Assembly: GCA_024345305.1 (NCBI GenBank)
Contig: BRON01000014.1
Location: 744,001 to 808,000 of the forward strand
From: Mrakia gelida
Taxonomy: Eukaryota > Basidiomycota > Tremellomycetes > Cystofilobasidiales > Mrakiaceae
DNA: 64,000 nt
Reading direction: 5' to 3'
In this document: positions 9,740 to 21,092 of the stretch, in pieces
Layout of the letters: each line of letters opens with the position of its first letter
How positions within the stretch are numbered: position 1 is the stretch's first letter
Made by a program: the position numbers and the translations under genes
The notes under the pieces: model-generated
Database searches by the model: none
What the model was told of the DNA's origin: nothing
Seen by the model: the letters and a program-made list of their open reading frames with translations, nothing else

Positions 9740-12639
9740 ATGAGCTCTGCCACCTTCTCACCCCTTCTTCTCCTCCTCCACCAGCAACCCGTCCTCCTGT
9801 CCTCCCTCGTCCTTTCGTCCCTCCTCCTCCTCCCCCTCACCCTTTACCGAATCCTCCATCGCCCGTACTCTCCAACTCGCAAACCACGAACGAGGATGTT
9901 CTGGTTCACCATCTTCGTGCTCGTTGGCCCAGTCTTCTTGTTGACGCCCATCTCATGGATCGCTTTCGGATGGGGATGTCTCGCCAGTTTGGGATGGGGC
10001 GGCTTCACGTGGCCGAGCTCGACAGGTGCTAGGATCGCATCGGGAGTAGGAGTAGGATGGGCCGCCCTTGAGGTCAGTGTCTTTTTCTTCTCGAAAATCT
10101 TCCCTCCGTCGTTTGGGAGAACGTTCAAAGTTGGCGACCTGGACTTTCACGTGGGCTGACTTTCGTATTTGGTCCGCTTGGTTTTCGCTTTCCTTATCTG
10201 CAGGTTCTCTTCTCGCTCATCCATCTCTACCTCGCCTATCAAATTCAACCCCCAACGCAACCTCTTACAGCAGATCCAGCTCAACTCAGGAGGATATTCC
10301 TTCGCGTTTTGCAGGCGAATCTCCAGAGGGCGAATCACGAGCTCGTCGAGGACGTCGACGACGAACTGAGCTCCCTGCCGGAGGAGAACCTCGAGGAGGT
10401 CCTGGAGGAGGTAGAGGGTGCTTTGGATGCCAAGCATGGAGGGAAAGGGATCGAGAGGCTGGCAGAAGACGACGAGAGAGCTGTGGCTTTCCGAGAGAGG
10501 TGCGTCGTCGTCCGTCTCGCGTCGGAGTTCCGTAACTTTCTGCCTTTCCCGGTTGACGTCTTCTCTTCTCCGACTTCTTCCTTGTAGACTTCGAACCTGG
10601 TTCTACCACGCTGAGTGGGACTCGCTCAAGAGGGATAACATCCTCGATTGGATTTCTTGGTCGACCTTCAAGTGCGTCGTCTCCCTTTCCCTTCCTCTCC
10701 CCTCGTCGTCTCGCTTGATCCGATCTCCCCGCCCAGTCAAGAGCTTACACCTCGATTTCATCCTTTCTCTCTTGAATTCAGCTCGTCTCTCGAACACACC
10801 CTCTCGATCCCAGCCTACAAGACCGTTCTCCTCGACGCGTTCGAACTTATCGAATGTCGAACGGGCAAGATCCTGCCTCCAGGGAGGAATGAGTCTATCA
10901 GAGTGATCCGACTTACCCTCGGTCAGTTATACCCTCTACCTGGCGTCCTCTCTTTCGTCGAGCTCGAGAACTGACGCCCCTCCTCGTTTGTTCCCGAACG
11001 CGTCTCGATTCGGAATCTCAGACAAGGTTCACGTTCGACATCGCCCTCTGATCCTCTACACCCTCACCTGGCTTCTCAACTCTCTCTGCTCGGCGATCTA
11101 CTGGTGGAAGGGAGTCAAGAGGCAGAAGTTTGGAGAGATCGAGTGAGTCTTCGTTTCCCTGTTGCGCTCGTTCGACGCGTTCCTGTTCGCGTTAGATCTG
11201 CTCACGCTCCTCGCCGCTTTTCTTCTCACTGCAGGTACCTCGTTCGCGTCCCAAAGGGTTGGACACCTGAGAAGGGAAGGAAGGAAGCTGCTTCGTCGCC
11301 CATTCTGTACTTCCATGGACTCGTGCGTCGCGTCTCCTCCCTTTCGTTCGTCTCTACCTCGACTGACTCCTGATCGCTCCTGTTTTTGTATCTTTCAGGG
11401 CTTCGGCTTCCTCCAAAACCACTTCGTCATCTCCGCGCTCCTTCGAGACTACTCCTCACATCCAGTCCTCGTCCCAATCCAGCCCGCGATCTCCATGACC
11501 CTTGTTCGTTCCCACTTTTTACCATCTCTTCCTCTCTTTCTCTCGACCATCTCCTCTCTCTCTATTATCAAGCTCTGGAACTTACTTCTTCTTCTTTGGC
11601 TCCCCTCTTATTCCAGTTCTCGGGAAAGCATCTCGTCCCGTTCAACCGACCCGACACCATCCGCTCGCTCTCGCTCGCTCTCGCTCACTACAAGTTCTAC
11701 TCGCCCGACTCGGAGGACCAAGCTGGAGGAGTAACGATGATCAGTCATTCGAACGGATCTACGAATCACGCTTGGGTGATGAAGGATATTCCGATCGCCA
11801 TCCGTCGTTCATGTTTCGTCGATCCTGTTGTTTTCTGCCTTTGGGAGGGAGGTGAGTTCCCGTCTGCTCCATTTGTGCTCGATCATTTATTCCTGCTAAT
11901 CTTCGACTTCTCTTCGTTTTCAGACGTCTGCTACAACTTCGTTTGTGAGTCTTCCTTCGACATTGGACGCGTTCGTCTCGTCCGTTTCCTCCCCGCTGAT
12001 CCGTCTCCTTTCCGTCCGTCCGAACAGATCGAGACCCCTCCACGGCGATCGAGCTTCTCATGAGCTACTTCATCGGCTCGGAACTCGGCATCGCCAACAC
12101 CATCTCGAGGAACTTCGACTGGTCGTTCGTCCTTCTCCCTCTCCCTCCCTCCCTTTTGTCTCGCGCTCGTTCTCACCCCCTCTTCCATCCGTCCTTCCAG
12201 GAGTAACACGCTCTTCTTCGAAGACATCGTTAACGGTACCGATGCTACTCGAACTGCGTTCTTCCTCGGAGGGCGAGACGCGATCGTTCACGCCGAGCGA
12301 GTGAAGCATTACCTCGAGCATCGTGAGTTCTCTTTCTTTTCTCCGTCCCTCGTCTATCTCGAGGCCCCAACCCCCCGTCTCTTCTCGCTTTTCAGACGGA
12401 GTTACAAACGGAATCCACTACGACCCCAACGGATCCCACGGAGAGGCGCTGCTGTGAGTCGAACGTTTCGACGCGTCTCAAATCGTCGTCGTCCTCCTTC
12501 CTTTTCTGAACCCCTCCATCCTTCCTTCCCTTCCTCGTTCTGCTCCAGCGGTAAACCGCTAGACAGGGTCCTTCGATGGGTTGGAGGAGAAGACCATCAG
12601 AAGCCTGATTCGTCGAAGTCAACGTCGTCGCCTTCTTGA
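9740..12639 (+). CDS. Membrane-anchored alpha/beta hydrolase
   Basis: Thirteen exons, all in phase: 9740-10072, 10204-10499, 10588-10671, 10782-10921, 11022-11142, 11235-11322, 11399-11503, 11617-11851, 11924-11944, 12028-12121, 12201-12322, 12396-12453, 12549-12639. The N-terminus has two or three membrane helices (residues about 5-35 and 50-90). The hydrolase part begins after YLVRVPKGWTPEKG with the beta-strand/oxyanion element SPILYFHGLGFGFLQNH; the nucleophile elbow is SHSNGS, and LFFEDIVNGT and FFLGGRDAIVHAERVK supply the region expected to hold the acid residue, with GSHGEALL carrying the candidate catalytic His. This order matches a fungal family of large ER or lipid-droplet-type hydrolases; the substrate is unknown. 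It is divergent from the minus-strand gene, with about 80 bp between them. Confidence 0.85.
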
Positions 12640-13185
12640 TTTCTAATCTTTCTCGACGCCATCTCGTTTCATTCAGCTTTGGGACTTCTGTTTTGCCCTG
12701 TCTCTACTTTTGCTTCGCTCCGCTGCTGCCTATCTTAGAATTCTTCTCAAACCATAGAGTGATAATGATCCTTTGAACGAGATGAAAACATGGGAGAAGG
12801 ACTTGGCAGCCACGCAGACGCGTCTTGTTTTTGATCGATCTGCTTCTTTTCCGAACTGACGTCCCTCTCTTCGATTTTCTCACCCTGTATCCCTATATAC
12901 AGCCAGACCCGAGACCGTGACCCCTCTAACCCTCCCTCGAAAGCTATATACAGCCAAACGAAACCAATCCAACCCTCGTCGTCGCTCGAACCGAATCGGC
13001 CTTGTCCTATCGACCTGATTGAGGAGTTCTTCTCCGCTGAGTTGGACCGGAGAGAATATTCTACATCGTCGGCTTTCCCTTTCGGGAGCCATCGAGAGGG
13101 GGAGGAGGGAGGGAGGGAGGGAGGAAGGCGAAGCTCGAGTTGGTGTCCGTGCAAAGTTCGCGGTCGATGAGTTGGAGGATTGCGA
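12640..13185. other. Convergent intergenic stretch with a repeated TATATACAGCC element
   Basis: Between the hydrolase and the beta-lactamase remnant. The sequence CTATATACAGCCA occurs twice within about 60 bp (near 12892 and 12945). A GGGA-type short tandem repeat lies near 13100-13125. No intact gene is seen. Confidence 0.5.
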
Positions 13186-13613
13186 GCTGAGAGGGTCGAG
13201 GAAATGGACACGACGGGATGAGAGAGAAGTCCCTAGATAGGTATGAAAAAGTGATCCGTGCGTAGGAGGAAAAGGAAGAGAAGACGAGTCAGGAACGAGA
13301 CGACGACGCGGCAAGTCGCGTAAGATCAACGTCACCGGTTCCCGTCCTCTCTCCTGCCTCTTTCTCCCGTTTTCGGATACACCAAGTAGAAAAGAGGACT
13401 CACAGAAGTGATCAACTTAGTCATCGAGAGCAGTCTCAAGACCGTATCCTTGTCGACTTCGCCCACCGAAGTCGAGAAGAGCTCTCCGTCGGCGGTGAGA
13501 ACGCTCACGAAGTAGGGAGGGAGGGTCTTCTCGTCGACTTTGGCTTGAAGGAGGGCGGGGATGTTCTGTTGCGCTGAGGTGGAGATGGAGGTGGGCGGCA
13601 TGGCGAGATTCAA
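13186..13613 (-). pseudogene. N-terminal remnant of a serine beta-lactamase/transesterase-family gene
   Basis: Minus-strand exon 13404-13613 begins MNLAMPPTSIST and contains PPYFVSVLTADGELFSTSVG followed by RLLSMTKLITS. SMTK is the S-x-x-K nucleophile motif of class C beta-lactamase-like esterases (LovD/EstB type). A GTGAGT donor follows; after an acceptor at 13187 the frame resumes LAILQLIDREL, the helix that normally follows the nucleophile. From there the homology ends: no Y-x-N motif or C-terminal half appears before the next gene, 550 bp away. Family members run to about 380-420 residues, against about 85 here. I read it as a truncated relic; distant missing exons are excluded by the converging neighbour. 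Confidence 0.55.
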
Positions 13614-14014
13614 TGTCGGAAGATGAGGGCGAGAGGAAGAAAGAGCGTCGGTCGAGGGAGAGCGAGGGTCGAGTTGAGACTGAGGGTGTGGTTGGAGGGG
13701 AAGAAGAGACCCCAGCTTGAGAGCTGAGAGGACGGGTCAGGTGTGTTTACGCAAAATGCCGTCAGAAGTCTAATCAAGGACCTCCTCGACGTGAAGACAT
13801 ACGCGCGTGCGCTGAGGCGAAGTGTTGCAGTCTTCCCTTCATCCTTTCTCGCTACCACACGCGACGAACAGTTCGAAAATCTGACGTGACATACCGGTCG
13901 AAGATCTACTGTCCCTCCCAGCAGATACGACAACCCACGCACCCCAACCCCAAACCTACATCTCCCTCCACTCTCCCTCGACGCGTCTTCCCTTCCCTCC
14001 TTCCCATCCTTCGT
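13614..14014. other. Intergenic stretch, nothing recognised
   Basis: About 400 bp between the stop of the membrane-protein gene and the ATG of the beta-lactamase remnant. It should include the promoter of the remnant. No motif-bearing frame is seen. Confidence 0.5.
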
Positions 14015-15355
14015 CTAGGTCTCACTCCACCCCCTCTCCTCGACCCACCACCACGCCCCCATCAGCGCAAACCCCGGTCCTCCAAACAACGTTGCCTGAG
14101 CCGCCATCATCACGAAACTCGCGCTCTCAAGCATCGGCTGCTGAAGTCTGAGCGTGAGCACAGCGAGGACTCCAACGAACGCGAAGATAAGGTCGTACTG
14201 GAGGAGACGATGGATCCCTCCTGCGAGGTACATGGGTGTGGGGTAGAGGCCCTCGGGGATGTAGATGTTTGCCAGGGAGGCGAAGAACGGGGTGGCGAGG
14301 GAACGGGAGGTGTAGGCTCGGTACTGTGTCGAGAAGAAGCGAACGTACGTAGAAGGTAAGTTCTTGCGAGCAACGAGCCAGCTGGAGTCCGTGCATGCAA
14401 GAAAGACAAGATAGCTATGGACTCACAACGATAGGCAAATGCCCAACTAACGAACTCCCAGCTCCCACAGCGTACAACAACCTCAACGCCCTCTTCGCGC
14501 TCTTCCCTTCCTCGTTCCTCCTCCCTCCCACGACCTTCGCCACCCCCACGTATCCCTTCTGCAGCGCCCACACCGCCAGAGGGAAGAACTGCCACCCCAT
14601 GATCCATTCTTGATTCTCCGGATCGAACGCGATCTTCCAACTCGGGTAGATGGCTCCGACGACGATGGCGAAGGTCAAGCCTTCGACTTCGAGGGAACGA
14701 AGTTTGCGACTCCCTGAGCCTGGTTGACGAGCTGGTTGGGACCATAAGCCGAGGGAGGCGAAGAGGGGGATGATGGCTCCTGCGGAGAAGAGTTGGTAGA
14801 GGGTTTCGATGATTGTTGGGAGGGGGAGGAAAGAAGGGAGGAGAGGGGAGGCGTGGAAGGAGGAGAGATGGAGGATGGCGATGAGGGAGGGGAGGGTGGA
14901 GAGGAAGGAGAGGGTGAACGTTCGGAGGATGGGGTTGGTGGTCTGAAAACGATCAAGAAAGGCGAGTAGAGTTAGTGTGTGTATACATGGAGGTTGGGTC
15001 GAGGCACGAACGAGCGGCGGAGAAGGAAGGGAAAGGTTGAGCTCGCGCCCTCTCCCTTCCCTTCCCTCCCTTTTCCTTCTTCCTATGGACTCACACTCAG
15101 CGCAATTCCAAAGACGTTCACAAGCTTACACCCTACCCCTCCCCTCTGTCCCAACCATTCCAACTTGATCCCTCCAGGAGCGTGAGGTTGAGGGGAGGAG
15201 AAGTTCCCTGGTTGCAAAGCCGAGCAGATGGGTTTGGCGAGAGCAGCGAGTCCGGTTCCGTTCGTAGGGTGGCCAGAGGAGAGGATGATCTCCCAGAACC
15301 CGAAAGCGGCAAGAGCAATGAAGAACGGTTGGAGGAGGAGAGGGGGGAGACGCAT
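14015..15355 (-). CDS. Polytopic membrane protein, unknown function
   Basis: Three exons on the minus strand: about 15355-15085, 14944-14430 and 14319-14015. The first begins MRLPPLLLQPFFIALAAFGF and has a hydrophilic loop with Gly/Pro; the second starts TTNPILRTFTLSFLSTLPSL and has several helices, including FSAGAIIPLFASLGLW and LTFAIVVGAIYPSW, then a loop NQEWIMGWQFFPLAVWALQK and a Lys/Arg stretch; the third ends GFALMGAWWWVEERGW. The total is about 365 residues with at least seven predicted helices. Size and WQFFPL-type loops recall fungal membrane terpene cyclase-like and uncharacterised seven-helix proteins, but I cannot identify the family. No biosynthetic partners lie next to it. Confidence 0.65.
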
Positions 15356-15831
15356 TCGAGCGGAGGGTGAGGGTTGGGAGAGGGAAGGGAAGAGAGCGTC
15401 GTCCGGCTACTCACCCTTTCCCTTTGAAAGGGAGGGAGCACGCGAGGACGCCTCGCTCGTTTTGAATTCGAGTTGCTTCCTTCGCCCAAAGACCGAGAGA
15501 GAGAGAGGGATCATAGAGAAGGTCATGAAGATCGTACGCATGCGAGGGGGTTTTAGTGGTAGAGAAAAAAAGGGTCCAAGAAAGATGGGGTCGAAAGAGC
15601 AAGCGCGAGCGAGAGGGAAACGAGAACGGTCGATGCAGAGGGAAAAAGAGAAAGATAGATGGAGAGAAGTAGAGAGAGAGAGAGATCCGGCTATAAGTAT
15701 AAAGAGATGAAGAGTTAGAAGATGATGGTAGTAGTAGTAAAGAGGAAGGGAAAGAGAGAAAGCGAAACCAAACCAAACGAAAAACGAGATGCGAACGAGA
15801 TCGAACCCTCCTCCCGCCACCCCGTCGCCTT
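15356..15831. other. Promoter of the membrane-protein gene and 3' flank of the MIT gene
   Basis: About 475 bp with GA-rich short repeats (GAGAGA near 15480-15500 and 15670-15690) and an AAACC repeat near 15765. No gene is supported. Confidence 0.5.
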
Positions 15832-18800
15832 CTACGGCCCCTCAATAAACTTCCCGTACATCTTCCCATGCTTCTCGAGCAGGATCATCAGATCCCTCAG
15901 CAAGATCGTCACCACGACCTGCCCGAAGAACTGGGACGCCGACGTGAGACGCGTCTTGATCATGTTGCGGGTTTGTTCAGGGAGTTGGGCGTAAGGGGAC
16001 GAAGGAGCGGAGGAGGTGAGGGTTGGGGGTGGGGAGGTGAAGTATTCGAGGTGGAGGTCTGTTGGGAGAATGAGAGCCAGGAGAGGTGGGAAGAGAGGTT
16101 AGAACGAGGAGGGGAGAGGGAAGGACGGAGCGGAAAGAAGAGGGAAGACGAACCGATCGTCTGAGCGTGGATGCAGATCATCTCGATGGCGTCGACGTAG
16201 GCTTTGAGAGATCCGTCGCTGAGGAGTAGGAAGAAGGGGAGGGGAGAAAGAGGTCAGATCGAGAAAAAGAAGGGACGCGACGAGAAGGACGAGAAGACAA
16301 ATAGACCCACTTCTTCCCGTTCGCCATCCTATCGAACGACCGACTGAGCTTGGATCCCCAGGCAGCGAGGGAGGCCTGTGAGTGGAAAGAAAAGGCGCGA
16401 GGGGCGAACGGAAGTGGTCAGCAACGAAAGCGAACGAACAGCCCTCTCGACTCGACTCGACGCGACTGCCTCCTCCCTTCCCCTCTCCGCGTTCCCTCGA
16501 AGCAAAGCACAGATGAACTCACAGCTCCCCTCGCCTTCGGTTTCATCGGCCCCAACGACCCAACCTTCTTCTCCAACGTCGTCCTACTCAAATCCATCAC
16601 CCCCTCAAACTCCTCCAACATCCTCGCGAACTCCACTCCCACCTGTCCAGCACTAGGACTCTTCCCTCCCTTCCCACTCTTCCCTCCCCCTCCATCTCCA
16701 TCCTCATCCTTCGAAGCAGGAAGCAACGAGAACCCCAAACTCTCCAGCGCCTCGAGGTGGAACGACAACCCCTGCAGCACCTGGATCTTCGTATCGAGAT
16801 GAAGGAGCTTCGATCCTCCTTGACTCCAGACTTCCGAGCCGACGAAGAGTTTCCGAGTGAGGTAGGCTCCGGCGTCGTACATGGTCAAGCGAAGAAGCCC
16901 CATGAGGTGGAAGGGGCGATGAAGGAGATCTTGGGGTGCGAGGGGAGGTTGAGGGGAGTGGAGACCGGTGTGGTGTTTCCCAGCGGCGAGGAGGATGGAT
17001 TGGGAGGGTGCGAGACCTCCTCCGTTCGAGTGGGAGATGGAGGAGGCTGTTCGAGGAGCGAGGGTGGAGGAGTTGGACACGGATCGTTGGATGGTGAGGG
17101 AGGGAGGAGGGTTGAGTCGATTGTGAAGTGTTCGTGAGGGGTCGAGGGAAGAGTTTGTGGTGGAGACCGAGGGAGCTCGACCCATAGCGAAGGGTGAGGG
17201 CGAAGAGGTGGGTGGGAGGCCTGAGATGGGTTGTTGAGATGGGAAGGAGGCTTTCCGAGAGATGGATCGAGGGACGGGTGGGGGTGCTGCTGCTTGACGA
17301 GGAGCTTCGCCGTTAACGGAGGAAGGGGAGGGTCGTCGACCTGGCTGGGAGAGTGCACGAAGACGGGTTGAACTGAAGATTGACGAGCCTCTAGATTGGG
17401 ATCCTCCTCCTCCTGCTGCACCGACAGTGCTGGCGACTCCGGGGACGACTCCTGCTCCCACGCCGAATTCGCTCGTCGTTCTCGATCCGTCTGGTGGCGA
17501 TCGAGGTTCCGCCGACGAAGACCGTTGGATGGGAAGCGTCTCTGCTCGAAGGGAGGCGTCCGAGGACGGGTAAAAGGACGACTGAGCCGATGAGTCGCGC
17601 GACATGTTGCTCGCCGACGAGGGGGGGACGAAGGTGTTCTCGTTCAAACTCGGGGGACCTCCTCTCCTCCTCTGACTGATCGTTCCCTCGTCGGTCGCAC
17701 TGATGCGGAAGGGTTTGTCGTCCGCACTCGAGACGAGAAGAGCTCCTGTCGATCCAGTGATGGTCCTCGGAGAAACGAGCGAGTCCCTCTCCCTTGCCGT
17801 CGCGTCCGAGTTGGCGGTGTTAGGAACGACTGCTGACCGAGGAGGAAGAGTTTCGTCGAGGGACGCCCTGGGAGAGACGGCAGCCTTGATGGATCGACCG
17901 AGACGGGATCCTCGCGAATCGTTGGATCGAGCGCTGTCGATGGAGGCTCGAGCGGAGGAGGGTCGAGGCGAGAAGTCGGAGTCGACTGCCGTGGAGGGGT
18001 TCGCTGGAGTTACTGGCGAGTCCATGATGAATCCTGGTTGGAGAGGTGTACGAGAGAGAACCTCCATTCCTCGTTCTGTGTCCTCCGAGTTCCGAGGGAA
18101 GGAGGTTCGACCGTTGGCGGATGGGAGGACTCCTCCGCTCTCTGGACGTTCCCGCACCCCCTCGAGGTGGTTCCCTTGCTGCCTGAACGATCCAACGAGA
18201 CTTCTATCCGACGTCGACTTGGACATCGATCCGAAGGAAGTGATTCCTCCATCCTCTTCTCCTGCTCGAAGCGACTCGAGCAAGCTCTGCCTTCGAACCT
18301 GCGCCGCGTGCTCTTGGTCGAGAGGAGAGCCGTTCTCTGTCGGTGGCGAGTGACGGCTGACTGGGTATCCTCCGTAGGTGGAAGGAGTGGGAGGTTGGGA
18401 GCCCGATGAAGCTGAAGGGTCGGCTCCGTTGGTGAGGGAGGAGATGGAAGAGTGGGTGGAGTGGGAGGAGACGGTGAAGCCTTGGGTTTGATTGATGCTG
18501 AATCGATTGTTCGTTGGGAGGGGTGGAGGTGCTGGTGGAGGAGCCGCCGGAGGTGGGAGAGGAGATCGATAGACTGGTCGCGACGAGGCTCTAGGACGAG
18601 GGGTGGGTTGCTCGACGTTGACGCTGGGAGCCGTTTGAAGGGACATCGTTCTCGAGTGCGATTTCGACGAGCCGTTGGAGGAGGTAGAGTCCGTTCGACG
18701 AAGCCCATTCGTTGTTGAGCCGTTGGTGGGTGTGTCGTCGAAGTGACCTGGAGACGAAGGAGCGGTGGGTCGAGGGGTCCGACGGCCTTGAGAGGAGGAA

Positions 18801-20163
18801 GGTGAGCTTGGGTCCGTTCGTTGGTAGAGGGAGAGGATGGCTGATCCGACTCCGTTGAAACCTGAATCGGGATCTTCGACGGGCGAGGACTCTTGAGTGA
18901 TGGTAGGAGTAGGAGAGGGAGGGATCTCGGTTTCTAGAAGGGCGATTCGAGCTCGGTACGCGTCGTGCTGGCGAAGGCGGAGGAGGAGTGGGAGAGCGAA
19001 GGGAAGAGAACGGATAATAGGTCGAAGTCAGCTTCGTTTTCCCAGCCCGCTAAAACGCCGTCTTCGTCTCGGTCCAAGACCATGCGATGTAGTAGAAACG
19101 CGTCTTGGCTGGCCGTCCAGACCATAGAAACAAACAAGGGAGGAAGTTCAAACTCACAATCTCCCTCAAACTCCTGCCTTCGTCCTGGTTCGCACCTCCC
19201 GCTCCTGCTCCTCCTCCTTCTCTCTCCAACCGCCTCTTCTCGGTCGCTGCAACCCTAGCCATGACCTCTCCCAGCCTGAGGACGGTCTCCTTGTAGAGAG
19301 CGAGGGCTTCCGAGAACCTCATAGCCTGATCGAGGTCGACGGCTCGTTGAGCGAGCTCGAGAGCGTGGGAGAGGAGGTGTTTTGAGCGGACGTGAGGTGG
19401 GTTGTTGGAGGAGGACGCTGCTGCTGATCGGGAGGAGTGGGAGTGGGTGTTGGTGGAGGAGGAGGAGGACATGGGATCCTGGGGTGGTGGTCGTCTCGAT
19501 GAGGAAGCGGTGGCATTGGAAGACGAGGAGGAGTGGGGATGGGGAGGAGGAGGAGGAGAGTTTGAACGATGCGAAGGAGGATGGGAGGAGGAACCTGAAC
19601 TGTAGGAGCGAGGGTGGGATGAGGAAGTTGGTTGCTGTTGTTGCTGTTGATAGTTGGAGTTGGACGAGGTGTTGAAGGACGAGTCTGGATGAGCGAAGGG
19701 TGAACCCGACTGATGTCGAGCTGAGAGTGATCCTCCGGCTGCCCCAAAGGCTGAGTCCCTCGAGAGTTGTGACTGTTCCTGCCTTCTTCTCATAGATCCT
19801 CCTTGGTTGGCTGGATGAGATGCAGAGATGGGAGATCTTCCGAGGGAGGAGGAGGTCGTCGTCGAAGGGGAGGCTCGTGCGGACGGGGGGTGGTGGTGAG
19901 GGTTGGATGAAGACGAGGAGACGGATTGATAGGAACCATGGATCCCGTTCGAAGCTGAAGGAGGTGGTGGAGGAAGGGATTCCGAGGCTGAATGAAGAGA
20001 GAAAGAAAGGAAGAAAGAGAGAAAAGAAAGAAGAAGTAAAAGAGAGGTCAGTCTCGAGGGAAGGAAGGAAGCCCATCCGAGCTCAAAGAAGAAGGAGAAA
20101 GGCACTCTTGTACGAACGAGGTGGCCCTGGAGAAGGAGGCATAGAGGGAGTACTGGCAGTCAT
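15832..20163 (-). CDS. Large MIT-domain protein
   Basis: Six exons: 20163-20106, 19987-19158, 18967-16523, 16375-16311, 16218-16154, 16058-15832; all phases agree. The start MTASTPSMPPSPGPPRSYK is chosen over an in-frame ATG five codons upstream. Exon 2 holds the microtubule-interacting-and-trafficking fold: HLLSHALELAQRAVDLDQAM followed by RFSEALALYKETVLRLGEVM. A long disordered Ser/Pro-rich middle follows, then a conserved C-terminal block: LTMYDAGAYLTRKLFVGSEV, LHLDTKIQVLQGLSFHLEAL, ASLAAWGSKLSRSFDRMANG and AYVDAIEMICIHAQTID, ending KHGKMYGKFIEGP. Fungal proteins with an N-terminal MIT domain and this tail are thought to act in endosomal or septal trafficking; the exact role here is inferred only. 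It is about 1,200 residues long. Confidence 0.85.
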
Positions 20164-20178
20164 CCTCGTAACGAGCAT

Positions 20179-21092
20179 CGCACTCAAAGGTAGGAAGGTG
20201 AGAGAGAGCTGATCCGCGTGACCGAGAGAGAGAGAGCGCGGAGGAGGGAGGGAGGGGAAGGAAGGAGGGAAGGACGAGGAGGTGATCCGATGAGTTCAAC
20301 CGTCCGTGCCTTGAAGATAACGAAAGAGGTTACTCTTGATTTCTAATGGATCCCTAGTCCTCCTGGTTGGACGGGTGATCCCTGAAACGAGGGCGGCTGT
20401 CGGGAAGGAGACGAGAGAAGGGGAGAAGGAACGAGTTGAGAGAGGGAGAGAGACCTCAAAACAAAAGAGGGGCAAGCCGAGAGAGGTCCCTCCTGCTCCC
20501 TCCAAGCGCAGTGAGGACGATAACTCGTCAAACACAAAGGAAAATCCATGGGAAAACTTGATCGAGAGTTAGTTGAGATGCTTGACTACCCAACGACCTA
20601 AAATCTCGTCTGAAAAAATCAACGAGAAAGGAGCCATCGAACGCAAAACGAGCACGCGTCGATTTCTCTCCACGTCGCTCGTCCTCTCTCTCTTCTCTCT
20701 CCTTCTCCTTGCCGAAGAAATCCCCTTCCCCTACCGGCACCTTTCATCAAAGCCACCTTATCCACGCTTTACCTGTCTTTCGATCGTCGAACAACGTCTT
20801 TTACACGAGACAAAAGCGTCCTTCCTTCGAGAACAACGTCGATGTCTCGTTCGCGCTCGCTCCTCCTCCTCTTCCCCTTCACTCTCTCTCTCTTTATCTG
20901 CATCGCTGCGTGGATGTAGAGTTCACAAGGAGTGATTAACACTTTTCAACGTCCGCTACCTCGACGCGCAGAGCACCCAAAATCGCATTGAGATCGTCCT
21001 CAAAGCAACAGAGAGAGAGGGAGAGGAGATCGTAACAAAAATCAAGATCAAACAACCAGATCGAACCCACAGATAGAAGATCGCCTGAGCTC
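20179..21092. other. Intergenic: promoter of the MIT gene and 3' flank of the RING-CH gene
   Basis: About 900 bp. A CT-rich tract is present near 20680-20705 and again near 20880-20895; one GACGCGTC-related site lies at about 20655. No coding region with motifs is seen. Confidence 0.5.

Noticed and set aside
13095..13130. GGGA tandem repeat that looks like a telomere or satellite motif
   Set aside because: It is short, imperfect and internal; it reads as a simple microsatellite.
12747..13211. Minus-strand frames after the beta-lactamase remnant
   Set aside because: They stay open for 150 residues but have no relation to the missing part of the enzyme and no repeated domain pattern.
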